From Cyclobacteriaceae bacterium (GTDB lineage: Bacteria; Bacteroidota; Bacteroidia; Cytophagales; Cyclobacteriaceae): a DNA stretch of 64,000 bases. Each line of letters begins with the position of its first letter. Within the stretch, counting starts at the first letter, position 1. The DNA is taken from positions 186,001-250,000 of the forward strand of contig JAEUUC010000006.1 of assembly GCA_016787665.1 (NCBI GenBank). The letters run 5' to 3'. Shown here piece after piece: positions 30,070-38,799 of the stretch. The position numbers and the translations under genes were made by a program. The notes below the pieces were generated by a model that worked only from the letters and a program-made list of their open reading frames with translations, searched no databases and was not told the DNA's origin.

Positions 30070-31140
30070 ATGAATAGCTACGGTAAACTCTTTCGCATTA
30101 CCTCCTTCGGAGAAAGTCATGGACCCGCGATTGGCGTGGTGATAGACGGTTGCCCGGCCGGACTGCTGATGGATGAAACATTCATTCAACAGGAACTGGA
30201 CCGGAGAAAACCCGGACAATCCAAAATCACCACGCAGCGAAAGGAAGATGACACCTTTCGCATATTGAGTGGGGTGTTCGAGGGAAGAACCACCGGGATG
30301 CCCTTGGCGATTATCATCGACAACGAGGATCAGCGCAGCAAAGATTATCGTCATCTCGAAAATACATTTCGGCCTTCGCATGCCGACTACACGTATGAAG
30401 CCAAGTATGGCACACGTGACCATCGCGGGGGAGGTCGCAGCTCCGCTCGGGAAACGGCTGCCCGCGTAGCGGCCGGTGCGGTTGCCAAGCTACTGTTAAA
30501 GGCCTATGGCGTGGAGTGCCGCGCCTATGTCTCGCAGGTGGGCGATCTCCATGCGCCACCTTACACGGCACTTGATCTGGCCCGAACCGAAGACAACATC
30601 GTTCGATGCCCGGATGCGGCCACGGCCGAAAAAATGATTGCGCTGATTGATCAGGTAAGACTGGATCGCGATACCATCGGTGGTGTGGTGACCGGTGTCA
30701 TTCAGGGCGCGCCCGTGGGGTTGGGTGAACCGGTGTTTGACAAACTGCACGCAGAATTAGGCAAAGCCATGCTCAGCATCAACGCGGTTAAGGGTTTTGA
30801 ATACGGCAGCGGGTTTGAAGGCGTTCGCTTGCGCGGCTCGCAACACAACGATGAGTTCTATGCTGATGGTGATCGCATTCGTACCCGAACCAACCACTCC
30901 GGTGGTGTGCAGGGCGGCATTTCAAACGGAGAGGATATCTATTTCAATGTTGCCTTCAAGCCCGTGGCTACCATCATGCAAGATCAGCAGAGTGTTGATA
31001 AAGAAGGGCATGAAGTAACCGTGAGCGGGAAGGGCCGCCACGACCCCTGCGTGGTACCGCGAGCCGTACCCATCGTGGAAGCCATGGCGGCTCTGGTTAT
31101 GGCCGATTTTATCTTGCGGGCAAGGACTTCTAAGATTTGA
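30070..31140 (+). CDS. aroC: Chorismate synthase
   Basis: AroC makes chorismate from EPSP using reduced FMN, the last step of the shikimate pathway. Motifs: [54 protein letters not shown], and [18 protein letters not shown]. Length is 356 residues. It stands alone on the plus strand. The element TACTTTAG about 12 bp before its ATG is a one-mismatch -7 candidate. Directly after its stop begins the repeat island. Confidence 0.97.
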   Translation: MNSYGKLFRITSFGESHGPAIGVVIDGCPAGLLMDETFIQQELDRRKPGQSKITTQRKEDDTFRILSGVFEGRTTGMPLAIIIDNEDQRSKDYRHLENTFRPSHADYTYEAKYGTRDHRGGGRSSARETAARVAAGAVAKLLLKAYGVECRAYVSQVGDLHAPPYTALDLARTEDNIVRCPDAATAEKMIALIDQVRLDRDTIGGVVTGVIQGAPVGLGEPVFDKLHAELGKAMLSINAVKGFEYGSGFEGVRLRGSQHNDEFYADGDRIRTRTNHSGGVQGGISNGEDIYFNVAFKPVATIMQDQQSVDKEGHEVTVSGKGRHDPCVVPRAVPIVEAMAALVMADFILRARTSKI

Positions 31141-31165
31141 TTAAAAGACATCTACACCAAATACT

Positions 31166-31252
31166 GCCACTAAGGACACCACGGGCACTAAGAATCCAAG
31201 AAAAAAGCTAGGAGCCAAAAACCGAAACTTCGTGCCTTAGTACCTTGGTGGC
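31166..31252. repeat. Inverted-repeat unit, copy 1
   Basis: The unit begins GCCACTAAGG and ends CCTTGGTGGC, so its ends are complementary with one mismatch. The complementarity extends inward in patches (GGGCACTAAG against CTTCGTGCC). Copy 2 follows 100 bp later. Positions 31222-31257 match 31322-31357 with one difference in 36 bases. Confidence 0.9.
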
Positions 31253-31266
31253 AAAAATTTAGGGTC

Positions 31267-31352
31267 GCCACTAAGACACAAAAGCACTAACAATTCAAGA
31301 GATAAGCTAGGAGTCAAAAAGCCGAAACTTCGTGCCTTAGTGCCTTGGTGGC
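31267..31352. repeat. Inverted-repeat unit, copy 2
   Basis: The unit begins GCCACTAAGACAC and ends GCCTTGGTGGC, with the same architecture as copy 1 and 14 bp after it. It ends about 30 bp before the GxxExxY frame. The right half is nearly identical to copy 1; the left half has diverged more. Confidence 0.9.
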
Positions 31353-31382
31353 AAAAAGCCGTGAGGCCATCAAATTTGCACC

Positions 31383-31805
31383 TTGGCTGAACAAAAGCGA
31401 AATTCCGACCGAGTGAAGTTTGAAAAATTAACGGACCAAGAGGAGGCAATTGGCAGGGCCATCGTCAATGCAGCCTTTAAAGTTCACGCTGAACTTGGCC
31501 CCGGCCTTCTCGAAAAGGTCTATGAGGTTTGTATTACTCACGAACTGAGGAAATCGGGCTTGATTGTCGCACGGCAACTGGATGTGCCCATCCAATATGA
31601 CGGCATCGTGTTTGATGAAGGGCTGCGCTTAGACCTTTTGGTTGAGAACCTTGTGATTGTAGAAATAAAGGCGGTAGACCTGGTTAATCCGGTTTGGCAG
31701 GCTCAGGTATTAAGCCATCTTAAGTTGACCAAAAAACGACTCGGCTTTTTAATTAACTTCAACGTTCCGAAAATTAAAGAGGGTATCCAAAGGCTAATTT
31801 TGTGA
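31383..31805 (+). CDS. GxxExxY protein (PD-(D/E)xK nuclease-like)
   Basis: The name-giving motif is visible as GLLEKVY (Gly41, Glu44, Tyr47). It is preceded by AIVNAAFKVHAELGPG, which is the family's usual context. A nuclease-like core follows: RLDLLVENLVIVEIKAV, with Asp84 and Glu94-x-Lys96 spaced as in PD-(D/E)xK folds. Function is unproven in the family as far as I know. The start is uncertain: TTG 31383 (140 residues) or GTG 31413 (130 residues); there is no ATG. A one-mismatch -7 box (CAAATTTG, 31371-31378) lies just upstream. The gene is bracketed by repeat units on the left and a partial repeat on the right. Its stop overlaps the ATG of the next frame (TGATG). Confidence 0.85.
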   Translation: MAEQKRNSDRVKFEKLTDQEEAIGRAIVNAAFKVHAELGPGLLEKVYEVCITHELRKSGLIVARQLDVPIQYDGIVFDEGLRLDLLVENLVIVEIKAVDLVNPVWQAQVLSHLKLTKKRLGFLINFNVPKIKEGIQRLIL

Positions 31806-33295
31806 TGGTCCTTGCCACAACGACACAAAGACACAAAGTTCTACCGAGCGACAATCAGCTGTTGCTCAAAAACAGGATTCTGATAGCCATTTGGGTGACG
31901 GCAGTAGCTCTTTTTTTACAATGCAATAGTTCTCTCGGGCAAGTCTACACCGTGGAAACGGTGCCCAACACCAAGTTGGTGAACAACAGCTATGTGAGCG
32001 ATCCGGCCGGACTATTGAACGCGTACACTGTTTCCGAAATCAACGGGTTGCTCGATAGTTTGGAAAAAAAGGCAACCGCGCAGGTGGCGGTGGTCATGCT
32101 GCCCTCCATTGGTGATGCCGATCGGTTTGAGTTTGCCCAAGCCTTGTTCCGGAAGTGGGGCATTGGGCAGAGTGGAAAAGATAACGGCCTGCTGATCCTC
32201 GTCATTGAGGACCAACGTAATATTCGGTTTCACACCGGTTATGGGCTTGAAGGCGTTTTGCCAGACGCCATCTGCAAACGCATTCAGCAAGATTTCATGG
32301 TACCGCATTTCAAAAATGCGGACTACAACACCGGCATGCGCGAAGGAATGAAGGAAGTGTATCGAAGACTCACCTCGCCCGAAGCGGTGGCCGAAATTTA
32401 CGATGACGGTGGGGCACCCGAAACGCGAAACTGGTTTGTATTGGTTGGCTTCCTCTGGATGGTGACTGCCTTCGTGATGTTTTTTGTCGCCTGGGGGTAC
32501 AAGAAATTCAAGAAAAGTGCACCCACCTTGCGCATCTTAATTCCCATGTGGCAATGGCTTCTGCTCTATGCGGCAATCCCCCTGGCCTTTTTCATGGTGG
32601 CTTATGAGGCGGACATCCACCCAGGCCTTTTCTTTGGCGCCCTGTACGCCTTGGCTACGTTGTTCCTAGTGGAGCGCTACAGTCGTGTTCAACAACTAGC
32701 TCAACCGGTGTTGGCGCGTGGAAAGTTTCAGGAGGTGTACGGCTTCCTTATCCGCCAGCGGGCCTACTGGAAAGTGGCATCTGTCTTTTTTCCCATTCCT
32801 GTTTGGTTTCTGGCGCGCAAACTCAACGAGCAAGCCCACGATTACCGGAACCGACCTCGAAATTGTGTCAAATGTGGTGCCGTCACAACCAAGTTGTCCG
32901 AACAACAGGAGGATGAGTTTTTGCAGAGTGGCCAGCAAGCGGAAGAAAAAATCGGGGCGGTGGATTATGACGTATGGAAATGTTCGTCTTGCGGAGCCGT
33001 AGAGTTACTGAGCTACCCGAATGAAAAGGCCCGGTATACGGCCTGCCCCAAGTGCCGGTTTATTACGTATCAACATACGGGCAAACGCGAACTGGAGGCA
33101 GCCACTTACGCCAGCTCCGGCCGGGGTGAAGAAGAGTTTGTATGCCTGCACTGTGGCTTTGTCCATCTCATTCCGTTTGTTATTCCCATGCTGGTCGCCT
33201 CCTCTTCGTCCGATAGCTCATCTTCGTCAAGCGACAGTGGCGCCAGTTGGGGTGGTGGAGACTCCGGTGGCGGTGGAGCCGATAGTAGCTGGTGA
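31805..33295 (+). CDS. TPM-domain membrane protein with two zinc-ribbon-like modules
   Basis: From ATG 31805 the frame encodes 496 residues. Residues 3-12 (VLATTTQRHK) are translated from the partial repeat. A hydrophobic signal sequence follows (RILIAIWVTAVALFLQ, cut near SLG/QVYT). Then comes a TPM (YgcG-type) domain: YVSDPAGLLN, KATAQVAVVMLPSIGD, RKWGIGQSGKDNGLLILV and HTGYGLEGVLPD. Two to three membrane segments follow at about 215-235 and 255-300. Four CxxC pairs (about 354, 393, 414 and 447) suggest two zinc ribbons. The end is Ser-rich, then GGG-rich, ending SSW, as in YgcG-like proteins. TPM proteins are linked to membrane or photosystem maintenance; the role here is unknown. The true start may have been altered by the repeat; TTG 31862 is an alternative. 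Confidence 0.8.
   Translation: MVLATTTQRHKVLPSDNQLLLKNRILIAIWVTAVALFLQCNSSLGQVYTVETVPNTKLVNNSYVSDPAGLLNAYTVSEINGLLDSLEKKATAQVAVVMLPSIGDADRFEFAQALFRKWGIGQSGKDNGLLILVIEDQRNIRFHTGYGLEGVLPDAICKRIQQDFMVPHFKNADYNTGMREGMKEVYRRLTSPEAVAEIYDDGGAPETRNWFVLVGFLWMVTAFVMFFVAWGYKKFKKSAPTLRILIPMWQWLLLYAAIPLAFFMVAYEADIHPGLFFGALYALATLFLVERYSRVQQLAQPVLARGKFQEVYGFLIRQRAYWKVASVFFPIPVWFLARKLNEQAHDYRNRPRNCVKCGAVTTKLSEQQEDEFLQSGQQAEEKIGAVDYDVWKCSSCGAVELLSYPNEKARYTACPKCRFITYQHTGKRELEAATYASSGRGEEEFVCLHCGFVHLIPFVIPMLVASSSSDSSSSSSDSGASWGGGDSGGGGADSSW
31814..31838. repeat. Partial third repeat unit (left arm only)
   Basis: GCCACAACGACACAAAG and the next eight bases resemble the left arm of copies 1 and 2 (GCCACTAAGACACAAAAG). 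No right arm follows. It lies inside the 5' end of the TPM-domain reading frame. Confidence 0.75.
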
Positions 33296-33297
33296 CT

Positions 33298-33765
33298 ATG
33301 CTGAATCAATACATACAACAGTTTGAGGCCGTCTATCGCAATCAACCCTGGTATGGCGATAACCTGCTATCGGTGCTGGAGGATGTAACCGATGCCGAAG
33401 CGTTCACACGTCCGGCACCTCATCTGAATAGCCTGGCTGAGCTTGTTGCTCACGTGATCTACTGGCGTCAGTCCTTAATCAAACGATTGGAGGGAGATAC
33501 TTCCTTCAAAGCGTCAATGAAAAGCGAACATAATTGGCCTCCGCTGGCCTCCTTGAAAAGCACGGGCTGGCCTGCGTTACGCCTTCAGCTGGAGCAAACG
33601 CAGCAACAACTCTTGAAACTACTTCAGCGCCATGACGAAACCGTATTGCAGGAGCCGTACCGCACTGGCACGTCCGTTCAACAACTCATCGAGGGCGTAC
33701 TTCAGCACGATATCTACCATCAGGGGCAGATGGCGTTAGTCAAAAAGATGGTTCGCCAGCTGTAA
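33298..33765 (+). CDS. DinB-family protein
   Basis: DinB/YfiT-like proteins are four-helix bundles with a His metal site; many are thiol-linked or of unknown function. A His in AELVAHVIYWRQ and the HDIYHQGQM motif near the C-terminus (two His four apart) fit the three-His site. I start at ATG 33298 (MLNQYIQQFEAVYRN), 155 residues. An upstream GTG at 33292 overlaps the TPM stop. It follows the TPM gene by 2 bp. Confidence 0.85.
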   Translation: MLNQYIQQFEAVYRNQPWYGDNLLSVLEDVTDAEAFTRPAPHLNSLAELVAHVIYWRQSLIKRLEGDTSFKASMKSEHNWPPLASLKSTGWPALRLQLEQTQQQLLKLLQRHDETVLQEPYRTGTSVQQLIEGVLQHDIYHQGQMALVKKMVRQL

Positions 33766-33816
33766 TCCTGTGCATTCTCCCGATTTTCTTTAGTAAACTT
33801 ACCCGAAATACCGGCC

Positions 33817-35220
33817 ATGGAACCTTCTGCACAACCCCCGAAAAAGAGTCGACTCACCTTATATATCGTTATTGCCTTGTTCGTGGGGATTGGTGCGGGG
33901 TTCGTGCTCAACAAAACCTATGTTCAGGAGCATAATGCCACGCTGGCCTCCCTTCAAACTTCGCTCATCCAGATCAATCAATCTCTGGCAGCCCAACCCG
34001 ACAGCGCCACACGGGTTGATTTGCTCGCCCAGAAGAAAGACCTCTCCCGGCAGCAAAGCGAAGTGCTCGCGGCACGCGACAAAAAGGTAGAACCCTTTTC
34101 CATCTTGGCTGACATTTTCCTTCGCCTGATCAAAATGATTGTGGCCCCGCTCGTGCTCACCACCCTCATTGTAGGCGTTGCCAAATTGGGTGACATCAGT
34201 TCGGTGGGTCGTATTGGGGGCAAAACGCTGCTTTGGTTTGTTGGGGCATCGCTGATGAGTTTGCTGTTGGGCATGATCCTGGTCAACATCTTTCAACCGG
34301 GCATTGCCATGAACTTACCGCTGCCGGATGCGGGTGAAGATATTGGTCTATCGCAAGGTGGCATGTCGCTTAAAAACTTTTTGTATCACGTGTTCCCCAC
34401 CAGCGTAATTGAGGCTATGGCGAAGAATGAGATTCTTCAGATTGTCGTTTTCTCGCTCTTCTTTGGCGTGGCCACGGCCGCCATTGGCGAGCAGGGTAAA
34501 ATCGTTATCCAGTTTCTGGATGCCGTGGCGCATGTCATTCTAAAAGTGACGGGCTACGTGATGAACCTCGCCCCGATTGCGGTGTTTGGTGCCATGGCGG
34601 CCATCATTGCCAAACAGGGTCTCGGTATTCTCACCACCTATTCCATTTTCATTGGCGAATTCTACTTCGGACTGCTCGTATTGTGGCTGCTCCTCACGTT
34701 GGCCGGATTTCTGATGATTGGCAAACGGGTGATCAACCTTTTGCGCACAGTAAAAGAACCCATCATACTCGCCTTCAGCACCTCAAGTAGCGAGGCGGCA
34801 TTTCCCAAAACGATGGAGTTATTGCAAAAATTTGGCTGCAAGGATAAGATCGTGAGTTTTGTACTGCCGTTAGGTTATTCCTTCAACCTTGACGGCAGCA
34901 TGATGTACATGACCTTTGCATCACTGTTCATCGCACAGTCGTATGGCATCGAACTTTCCATTGCTACGCAGATCAGCATGTTGCTGGTGCTCATGCTCAC
35001 CAGTAAGGGCATTGCCGGGGTGCCGCGCGCATCTCTTGTGGTAATTGCCGGCACGCTGGCCACGTTCAACATTCCGGAAGCAGGTCTCGCGTTGTTGCTG
35101 GGTATCGATCCCCTGCTGGACATGGGCCGCAGCGCCACCAACGTGGTGGGCAACAGTGTGGCGACAGCCGTAGTGAGCAAGTGGGAGAATGCCCTGGGGC
35201 AGCCTACGGAGAAGATTTAG
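33817..35220 (+). CDS. Dicarboxylate/amino acid:cation symporter
   Basis: This DAACS-family transporter imports glutamate, aspartate or C4-dicarboxylates with H+ or Na+. Signature loops are FSTSSSEAAFPKTMELLQKFG (serine-rich re-entrant loop, read in two parts) and LGYSFNLDGSMMYMTFASLF. Near the end are ASLVVIAGTL and DPLLDMGRSATNVVGNS. Length is 467 residues. Between the first hydrophobic segment (about 8-27) and the second lies a polar 60-residue helical stretch (DSATRVDLLAQKKDLSRQQS) that is longer than in GltP. The substrate is not set by sequence. Confidence 0.92.
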   Translation: MEPSAQPPKKSRLTLYIVIALFVGIGAGFVLNKTYVQEHNATLASLQTSLIQINQSLAAQPDSATRVDLLAQKKDLSRQQSEVLAARDKKVEPFSILADIFLRLIKMIVAPLVLTTLIVGVAKLGDISSVGRIGGKTLLWFVGASLMSLLLGMILVNIFQPGIAMNLPLPDAGEDIGLSQGGMSLKNFLYHVFPTSVIEAMAKNEILQIVVFSLFFGVATAAIGEQGKIVIQFLDAVAHVILKVTGYVMNLAPIAVFGAMAAIIAKQGLGILTTYSIFIGEFYFGLLVLWLLLTLAGFLMIGKRVINLLRTVKEPIILAFSTSSSEAAFPKTMELLQKFGCKDKIVSFVLPLGYSFNLDGSMMYMTFASLFIAQSYGIELSIATQISMLLVLMLTSKGIAGVPRASLVVIAGTLATFNIPEAGLALLLGIDPLLDMGRSATNVVGNSVATAVVSKWENALGQPTEKI

Positions 35221-35314
35221 AAACCCGTCTTTACTAACCAAATAGTAGCCTGAGTCCGATCACAGTCGGAGCAACCTGGCCGTTGTTTTCACAGCACGAT
35301 GAACTTTTAACGCT

Positions 35315-35322
35315 TACCTTTG
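35315..35322 (+). promoter_or_regulatory. -7 box for the nfu gene
   Basis: TACCTTTG, an exact TAnnTTTG match, 20 bp before the ATG at 35343. No TTG lies at the usual distance. Confidence 0.65.
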
Positions 35323-35342
35323 TTGTTCCAAAAAAGAAAAAC

Positions 35343-35918
35343 ATGGTAACGGCTGCTCCAAAAAATATTCACATTTACCTCGAATCGAACCCGAACCCCA
35401 ACTCGCTGAAGTTTGTGGTGAGTGAAATGCTGGTGCCAGAGGGCATGAGCTTTGACTTCCCTAACCCGGAGGCCGCCCAAAACGCCCCGTTGGCGCAGGA
35501 GTTGTTCATGTACCCGTTTGTGGAGCGGGTGTTCTACATGAGCAACTTCGTTACGGTAACCAAAAAAGAAGATGTGGAGTGGATCGAGATCCAGGGCACC
35601 ATCAAAAATCACATTCAGCAGTTTCTGGAGGCCGGTAAGCTCATTTTGGATATGCCGGATGATGCTGCGCCTGCACAAGAGGAAACCGAAACCATCAAAA
35701 AGATCAAGACCATTCTGGACGAATACATCCGCCCTGCGGTGGAACAAGATGGTGGCGCCATCACGTTTCACTCGTACGTGGACAAAATTGTAACGGTAAA
35801 ACTGCAGGGCTCCTGCAGCGGTTGCCCCTCCTCCACGATCACCCTCAAAGCCGGGATCGAAAATCTGTTCAAGCGCATGATGCCGGAAGACGTTACCGAA
35901 GTGGTGGCGTTGGGTTAA
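35343..35918 (+). CDS. NifU-family iron-sulfur scaffold (Nfu)
   Basis: Nfu proteins carry [4Fe-4S] clusters to target apoproteins. The 191-residue protein has an N-terminal Nfu_N domain (IYLESNPNPNSLKFVVSEML, FPNPEAA) and a C-terminal NifU domain with the cluster-binding CSGC at Cys158 and Cys161. The upstream in-frame ATG at 35283 lies before the -7 box, so ATG 35343 is used. It converges with the S9 peptidase gene. Confidence 0.94.
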   Translation: MVTAAPKNIHIYLESNPNPNSLKFVVSEMLVPEGMSFDFPNPEAAQNAPLAQELFMYPFVERVFYMSNFVTVTKKEDVEWIEIQGTIKNHIQQFLEAGKLILDMPDDAAPAQEETETIKKIKTILDEYIRPAVEQDGGAITFHSYVDKIVTVKLQGSCSGCPSSTITLKAGIENLFKRMMPEDVTEVVALG

Positions 35919-35934
35919 CCGTATGGAATCTGAA

Positions 35935-35973
35935 GCATAAAAAAGCGTCAGACCGATTGAGCCGGTCTGACGC
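35935..35973 (-). terminator. Terminator after the S9 peptidase gene
   Basis: A perfect 11-bp stem (35945-35955 with 35963-35973) and a seven-base loop. The T run is on the minus strand only, so it serves the minus-strand peptidase gene. Confidence 0.88.
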
Positions 35974-35994
35974 CTAAAGGGAGTTTTCGGGGAT

Positions 35995-37893
35995 TTAACT
36001 ACCCTTCAAATACTTATCCAAAAACTTCAGCACTTCTTCAGCGGCTTTGATGTTGTTTTCTTTCTTTACAAATCCATGACCTTCATCCGGGAAGATGACG
36101 TACTCTACGGGTACGTTGTTTTTCTTCGCAGCCGCTACAATCTCGTCCGATTCAATCTGGAGCACGCGCGGGTCGTTGCTGCCCTGCAATACAATAAATG
36201 GCTTCTTGATTTTTTCGGCATGGAAGAGCGGTGACTTGTTATAGAGAGCTACCGAATCTTTCACCGGATCGCCCATCTCGGTGTAGAGCGCCTCACGGAA
36301 GGACGTCCACCACGGGGGAATGCTCTTGAGCGTGCGCAGCCAGTTGGTGACGCCAAAGTAGTTTACGCCTACATTAAACTCATCGGGCGCAAAGGCGAGG
36401 GCGGCCATTACCATGTAACCACCATAGCTGCCGCCCGAAATACCAATCTTTTGCGCATCGATAAAATCCAGCGACTGCAGATATTGCTTGCCGGCAATAC
36501 AATCTTTTAAATCTTCATTACCATGGCGTTTATCATCGGCTGCAAAAAACGTTTTGCCGTAGCCCGAGCTGCCGCGGTTGTTCACCGCCAGTATCGCATA
36601 CCCATGATTGACCCAATACTGATACTCTGAATCAAAGTTCAACCGGGTTTGCCCACCGGGGCCGCCATGTACTTCAACCAACGCAGGTACTTTCTCACCC
36701 GGCTTCAATCCCTTGGGTTTGTATAAAATACCCGGAATCGTCATCCCATCAAACGACTTGAACCGCACCACCTCAGCCGTTACCAAATCTTTCGGATCAA
36801 TCTCAGCACTTAGCGTGTTGGTCAGCTGCTTGATCTCGCGGGTTTCGAGGTTGTACAAAAACAGGTTTCGCGGAGCATTGGAAGCGCTAACATAAAACGT
36901 CATCAGTTTTTCGCTGTCGGAAATATTTACTCCGGATACGTCTCCGGCAGGCAGGCCAGCGATCTCCAGGGGCTTTCCGTTCTCATAAATTTTTACCTCC
37001 GTACGGGCATCGTTGTTGATGGCCACCACTCGGTACTTGCCGGTGCGCGACTGGTAGGCAAACATGATGTCCCACGGGGCTTCTTCTACTTTGGCTTTGG
37101 CTCCGGTGGCAATATCGTAGCTGGCCAGGTAGGCAAACTCGCTGCCTTCATCTGTGAGGAAGTACAGCGTTTTGCCATCGAGGCTGAAGTATTGCGGGTT
37201 GAACGACATGTCGCCTTCGTGTTGCGAAATATGTTTCATTTGCTTGCTCTGCGTATCGAGCAGGTACATGTCGTTGTTGTTGGTGGTAATGGCCTTGGTG
37301 AGCGCAATGTAGCGGCCGTCATTGGAGACTGCAGCCGGATCATATCCCTCCTTGTTCTGGTAGATCATGGAAGACGCAAACACATTACCCTCCTTGGGGG
37401 CCGCAGACACATCCACTTTATAGAGATCAAAGAACTGTTTATCGCGGCTGTTGGACGAATAGTACATCAGCTTCTTGTCGTAGCTCCAGCCATAGAAGTT
37501 TGCCTTAGCCGTGGAGTCGGAAATCAGGTCAACGGTGGAGCCATCGGCATCGCGCACAAAAATGTGGTCGATTTCATTGCCGCCTTTGTCCATCGTATAT
37601 ACTACGCGGTCATCGGCCGGAAAATAGGAAGCCGGAAAAACCGATTCCCCGGTTGACGAGGTGAGTTGCTTCTTCTCCATCGTCTTCAGGTCCAGTTCAA
37701 AGGCATTGAAGATACCCGTTTCATTGGAGCCCAGAAGAAGTTTAGACTCATCGGGCGAAAACCCCGCGCTGAAGATATTTTTCACATCCATGAATTGCTG
37801 GATGGTGTATTGTTTGGGGGGCTGTTGAGACTCCGGAGTCTGGCAGGCTGTAACGGCTACCAGCCATAGGGCTATCAGGCTTGCTTTTTTCAT
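35995..37893 (-). CDS. S9-family (prolyl oligopeptidase-type) serine peptidase, lipoprotein
   Basis: It starts with a lipoprotein signal (MKKASLIALWLVAVTAC). A WD40-like beta-propeller covers about residues 30-370 (FSAGFSPDESKLLLGS, ALTKAITTNNNDMYLLD). The C-terminal alpha/beta hydrolase has the catalytic triad Ser489 (GGSYGGYM), Asp574 (QGSNDPRV) and His606 (DEGHGFV). Such enzymes cleave short peptides, often after Pro or as dipeptidyl/oligopeptidases. As a lipoprotein it probably works in the periplasm. Length is 632 residues. Confidence 0.93.
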   Translation of the reverse strand: MKKASLIALWLVAVTACQTPESQQPPKQYTIQQFMDVKNIFSAGFSPDESKLLLGSNETGIFNAFELDLKTMEKKQLTSSTGESVFPASYFPADDRVVYTMDKGGNEIDHIFVRDADGSTVDLISDSTAKANFYGWSYDKKLMYYSSNSRDKQFFDLYKVDVSAAPKEGNVFASSMIYQNKEGYDPAAVSNDGRYIALTKAITTNNNDMYLLDTQSKQMKHISQHEGDMSFNPQYFSLDGKTLYFLTDEGSEFAYLASYDIATGAKAKVEEAPWDIMFAYQSRTGKYRVVAINNDARTEVKIYENGKPLEIAGLPAGDVSGVNISDSEKLMTFYVSASNAPRNLFLYNLETREIKQLTNTLSAEIDPKDLVTAEVVRFKSFDGMTIPGILYKPKGLKPGEKVPALVEVHGGPGGQTRLNFDSEYQYWVNHGYAILAVNNRGSSGYGKTFFAADDKRHGNEDLKDCIAGKQYLQSLDFIDAQKIGISGGSYGGYMVMAALAFAPDEFNVGVNYFGVTNWLRTLKSIPPWWTSFREALYTEMGDPVKDSVALYNKSPLFHAEKIKKPFIVLQGSNDPRVLQIESDEIVAAAKKNNVPVEYVIFPDEGHGFVKKENNIKAAEEVLKFLDKYLKGS

Positions 37894-37913
37894 GGTGTAG
37901 TTTGTAAGGAAGA

Positions 37914-37945
37914 CGAAGGTAAAAGGAAAACCCAGAATTCCTCAA
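37914..37945 (-). promoter_or_regulatory. Candidate promoter of the S9 peptidase gene
   Basis: Minus strand: TTG (37945-37943), a 21-bp spacer and TACCTTCG (37921-37914), 20 bp before the ATG. Confidence 0.5.
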
Positions 37946-37959
37946 CAATACAGGTTGAG

Positions 37960-37967
37960 TACCTTTG
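37960..37967 (+). promoter_or_regulatory. -7 box immediately before the EEP-family gene
   Basis: TACCTTTG is an exact match. The ATG follows after three bases, so the transcript is probably leaderless. Confidence 0.65.
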
Positions 37968-37970
37968 TTC

Positions 37971-38795
37971 ATGATTCAGAAAGGGTGTTTACTTGTTTTT
38001 CTTTTTATTCGAATAAACGTCATGGGCCAGTCCGTCAGCGTCATGAGCTACAACATTCGGCTCGATACCGAGGTGGATGGCGTTAACCAGTGGAAACACC
38101 GGTCGGATCGGGTCATCAAACTGATTCAGGCTAATCTTCCGGATTTCCTCAGTGTGCAGGAGGCACTCGACAATCAAGTCAAAGATCTTCAACGCATGCT
38201 GCCGGACTTTGCCGTGGCGGGCGTAGGCCGGGATGATGGAAAAGACAAAGGCGAGTATTCGGCCATTTTCTACCGGAAGTCCAGATTTGAACTTGTGCAA
38301 CAAAATACCTTCTGGCTCTCGGAGACACCGGAGCAGCCGGGGAGTAAAAGCTGGGATGCTGCCATTACAAGAATTGTGACGTGGATCCGGGTAAAGGAAA
38401 AGGCAACCGGCAAAACATTTGCCGTGGCCAACACGCACTTTGACCACATGGGGGTTATGGCCCGCGAGCAAAGTGCCCGGTTGATCAAGGCGAAGTTTAA
38501 CGCGTATCCGGACCCGCTGATTCTTACCGGTGATTTTAACTGTGAGCCGGGCACCGTTCCTTACCGTATGCTGACTAACCCGGAGGGGTTGACGCTAATC
38601 GATAGCCGACCATCGGAGAATCAATCGGGCACCTATTGCGGGTTTGACGTAGGTAAAATGGAATGCCGGACTATTGACTACATTTTTCACTCCACGGATT
38701 GGCAGGTCGTCAACTACCGCGTCATCGACTCCAACAACGGAACCTTTTACCCATCGGATCACTTGCCGGTATTCGTAACATTGAAATGGCGCTAG
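37971..38795 (+). CDS. Secreted endonuclease/exonuclease/phosphatase-family hydrolase
   Basis: After a signal peptide (MIQKGCLLVFLFIRINVMG, cut near MGQ) the 274-residue protein shows all EEP-fold motifs: VMSYNIR, LSVQEALDNQ, ANTHFDHMG, LTGDFNCEPG and the final SDHLPVF. The family includes phosphodiesterases, sphingomyelinases and nucleases; a secreted stand-alone form could act on lipids, nucleotides or sugar phosphates. The substrate cannot be fixed from sequence. The frame can open at TTG 37965, but that is inside the -7 box. Confidence 0.9.
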   Translation: MIQKGCLLVFLFIRINVMGQSVSVMSYNIRLDTEVDGVNQWKHRSDRVIKLIQANLPDFLSVQEALDNQVKDLQRMLPDFAVAGVGRDDGKDKGEYSAIFYRKSRFELVQQNTFWLSETPEQPGSKSWDAAITRIVTWIRVKEKATGKTFAVANTHFDHMGVMAREQSARLIKAKFNAYPDPLILTGDFNCEPGTVPYRMLTNPEGLTLIDSRPSENQSGTYCGFDVGKMECRTIDYIFHSTDWQVVNYRVIDSNNGTFYPSDHLPVFVTLKWR

Positions 38796-38799
38796 ATCG

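Noticed and set aside
31166..31352. Possible CRISPR array from the two repeat units
   Set aside because: There are only two units, each about 87 bp with internal inverted symmetry and a 14-bp gap, and no cas genes. CRISPR repeats are shorter and have uniform spacers.
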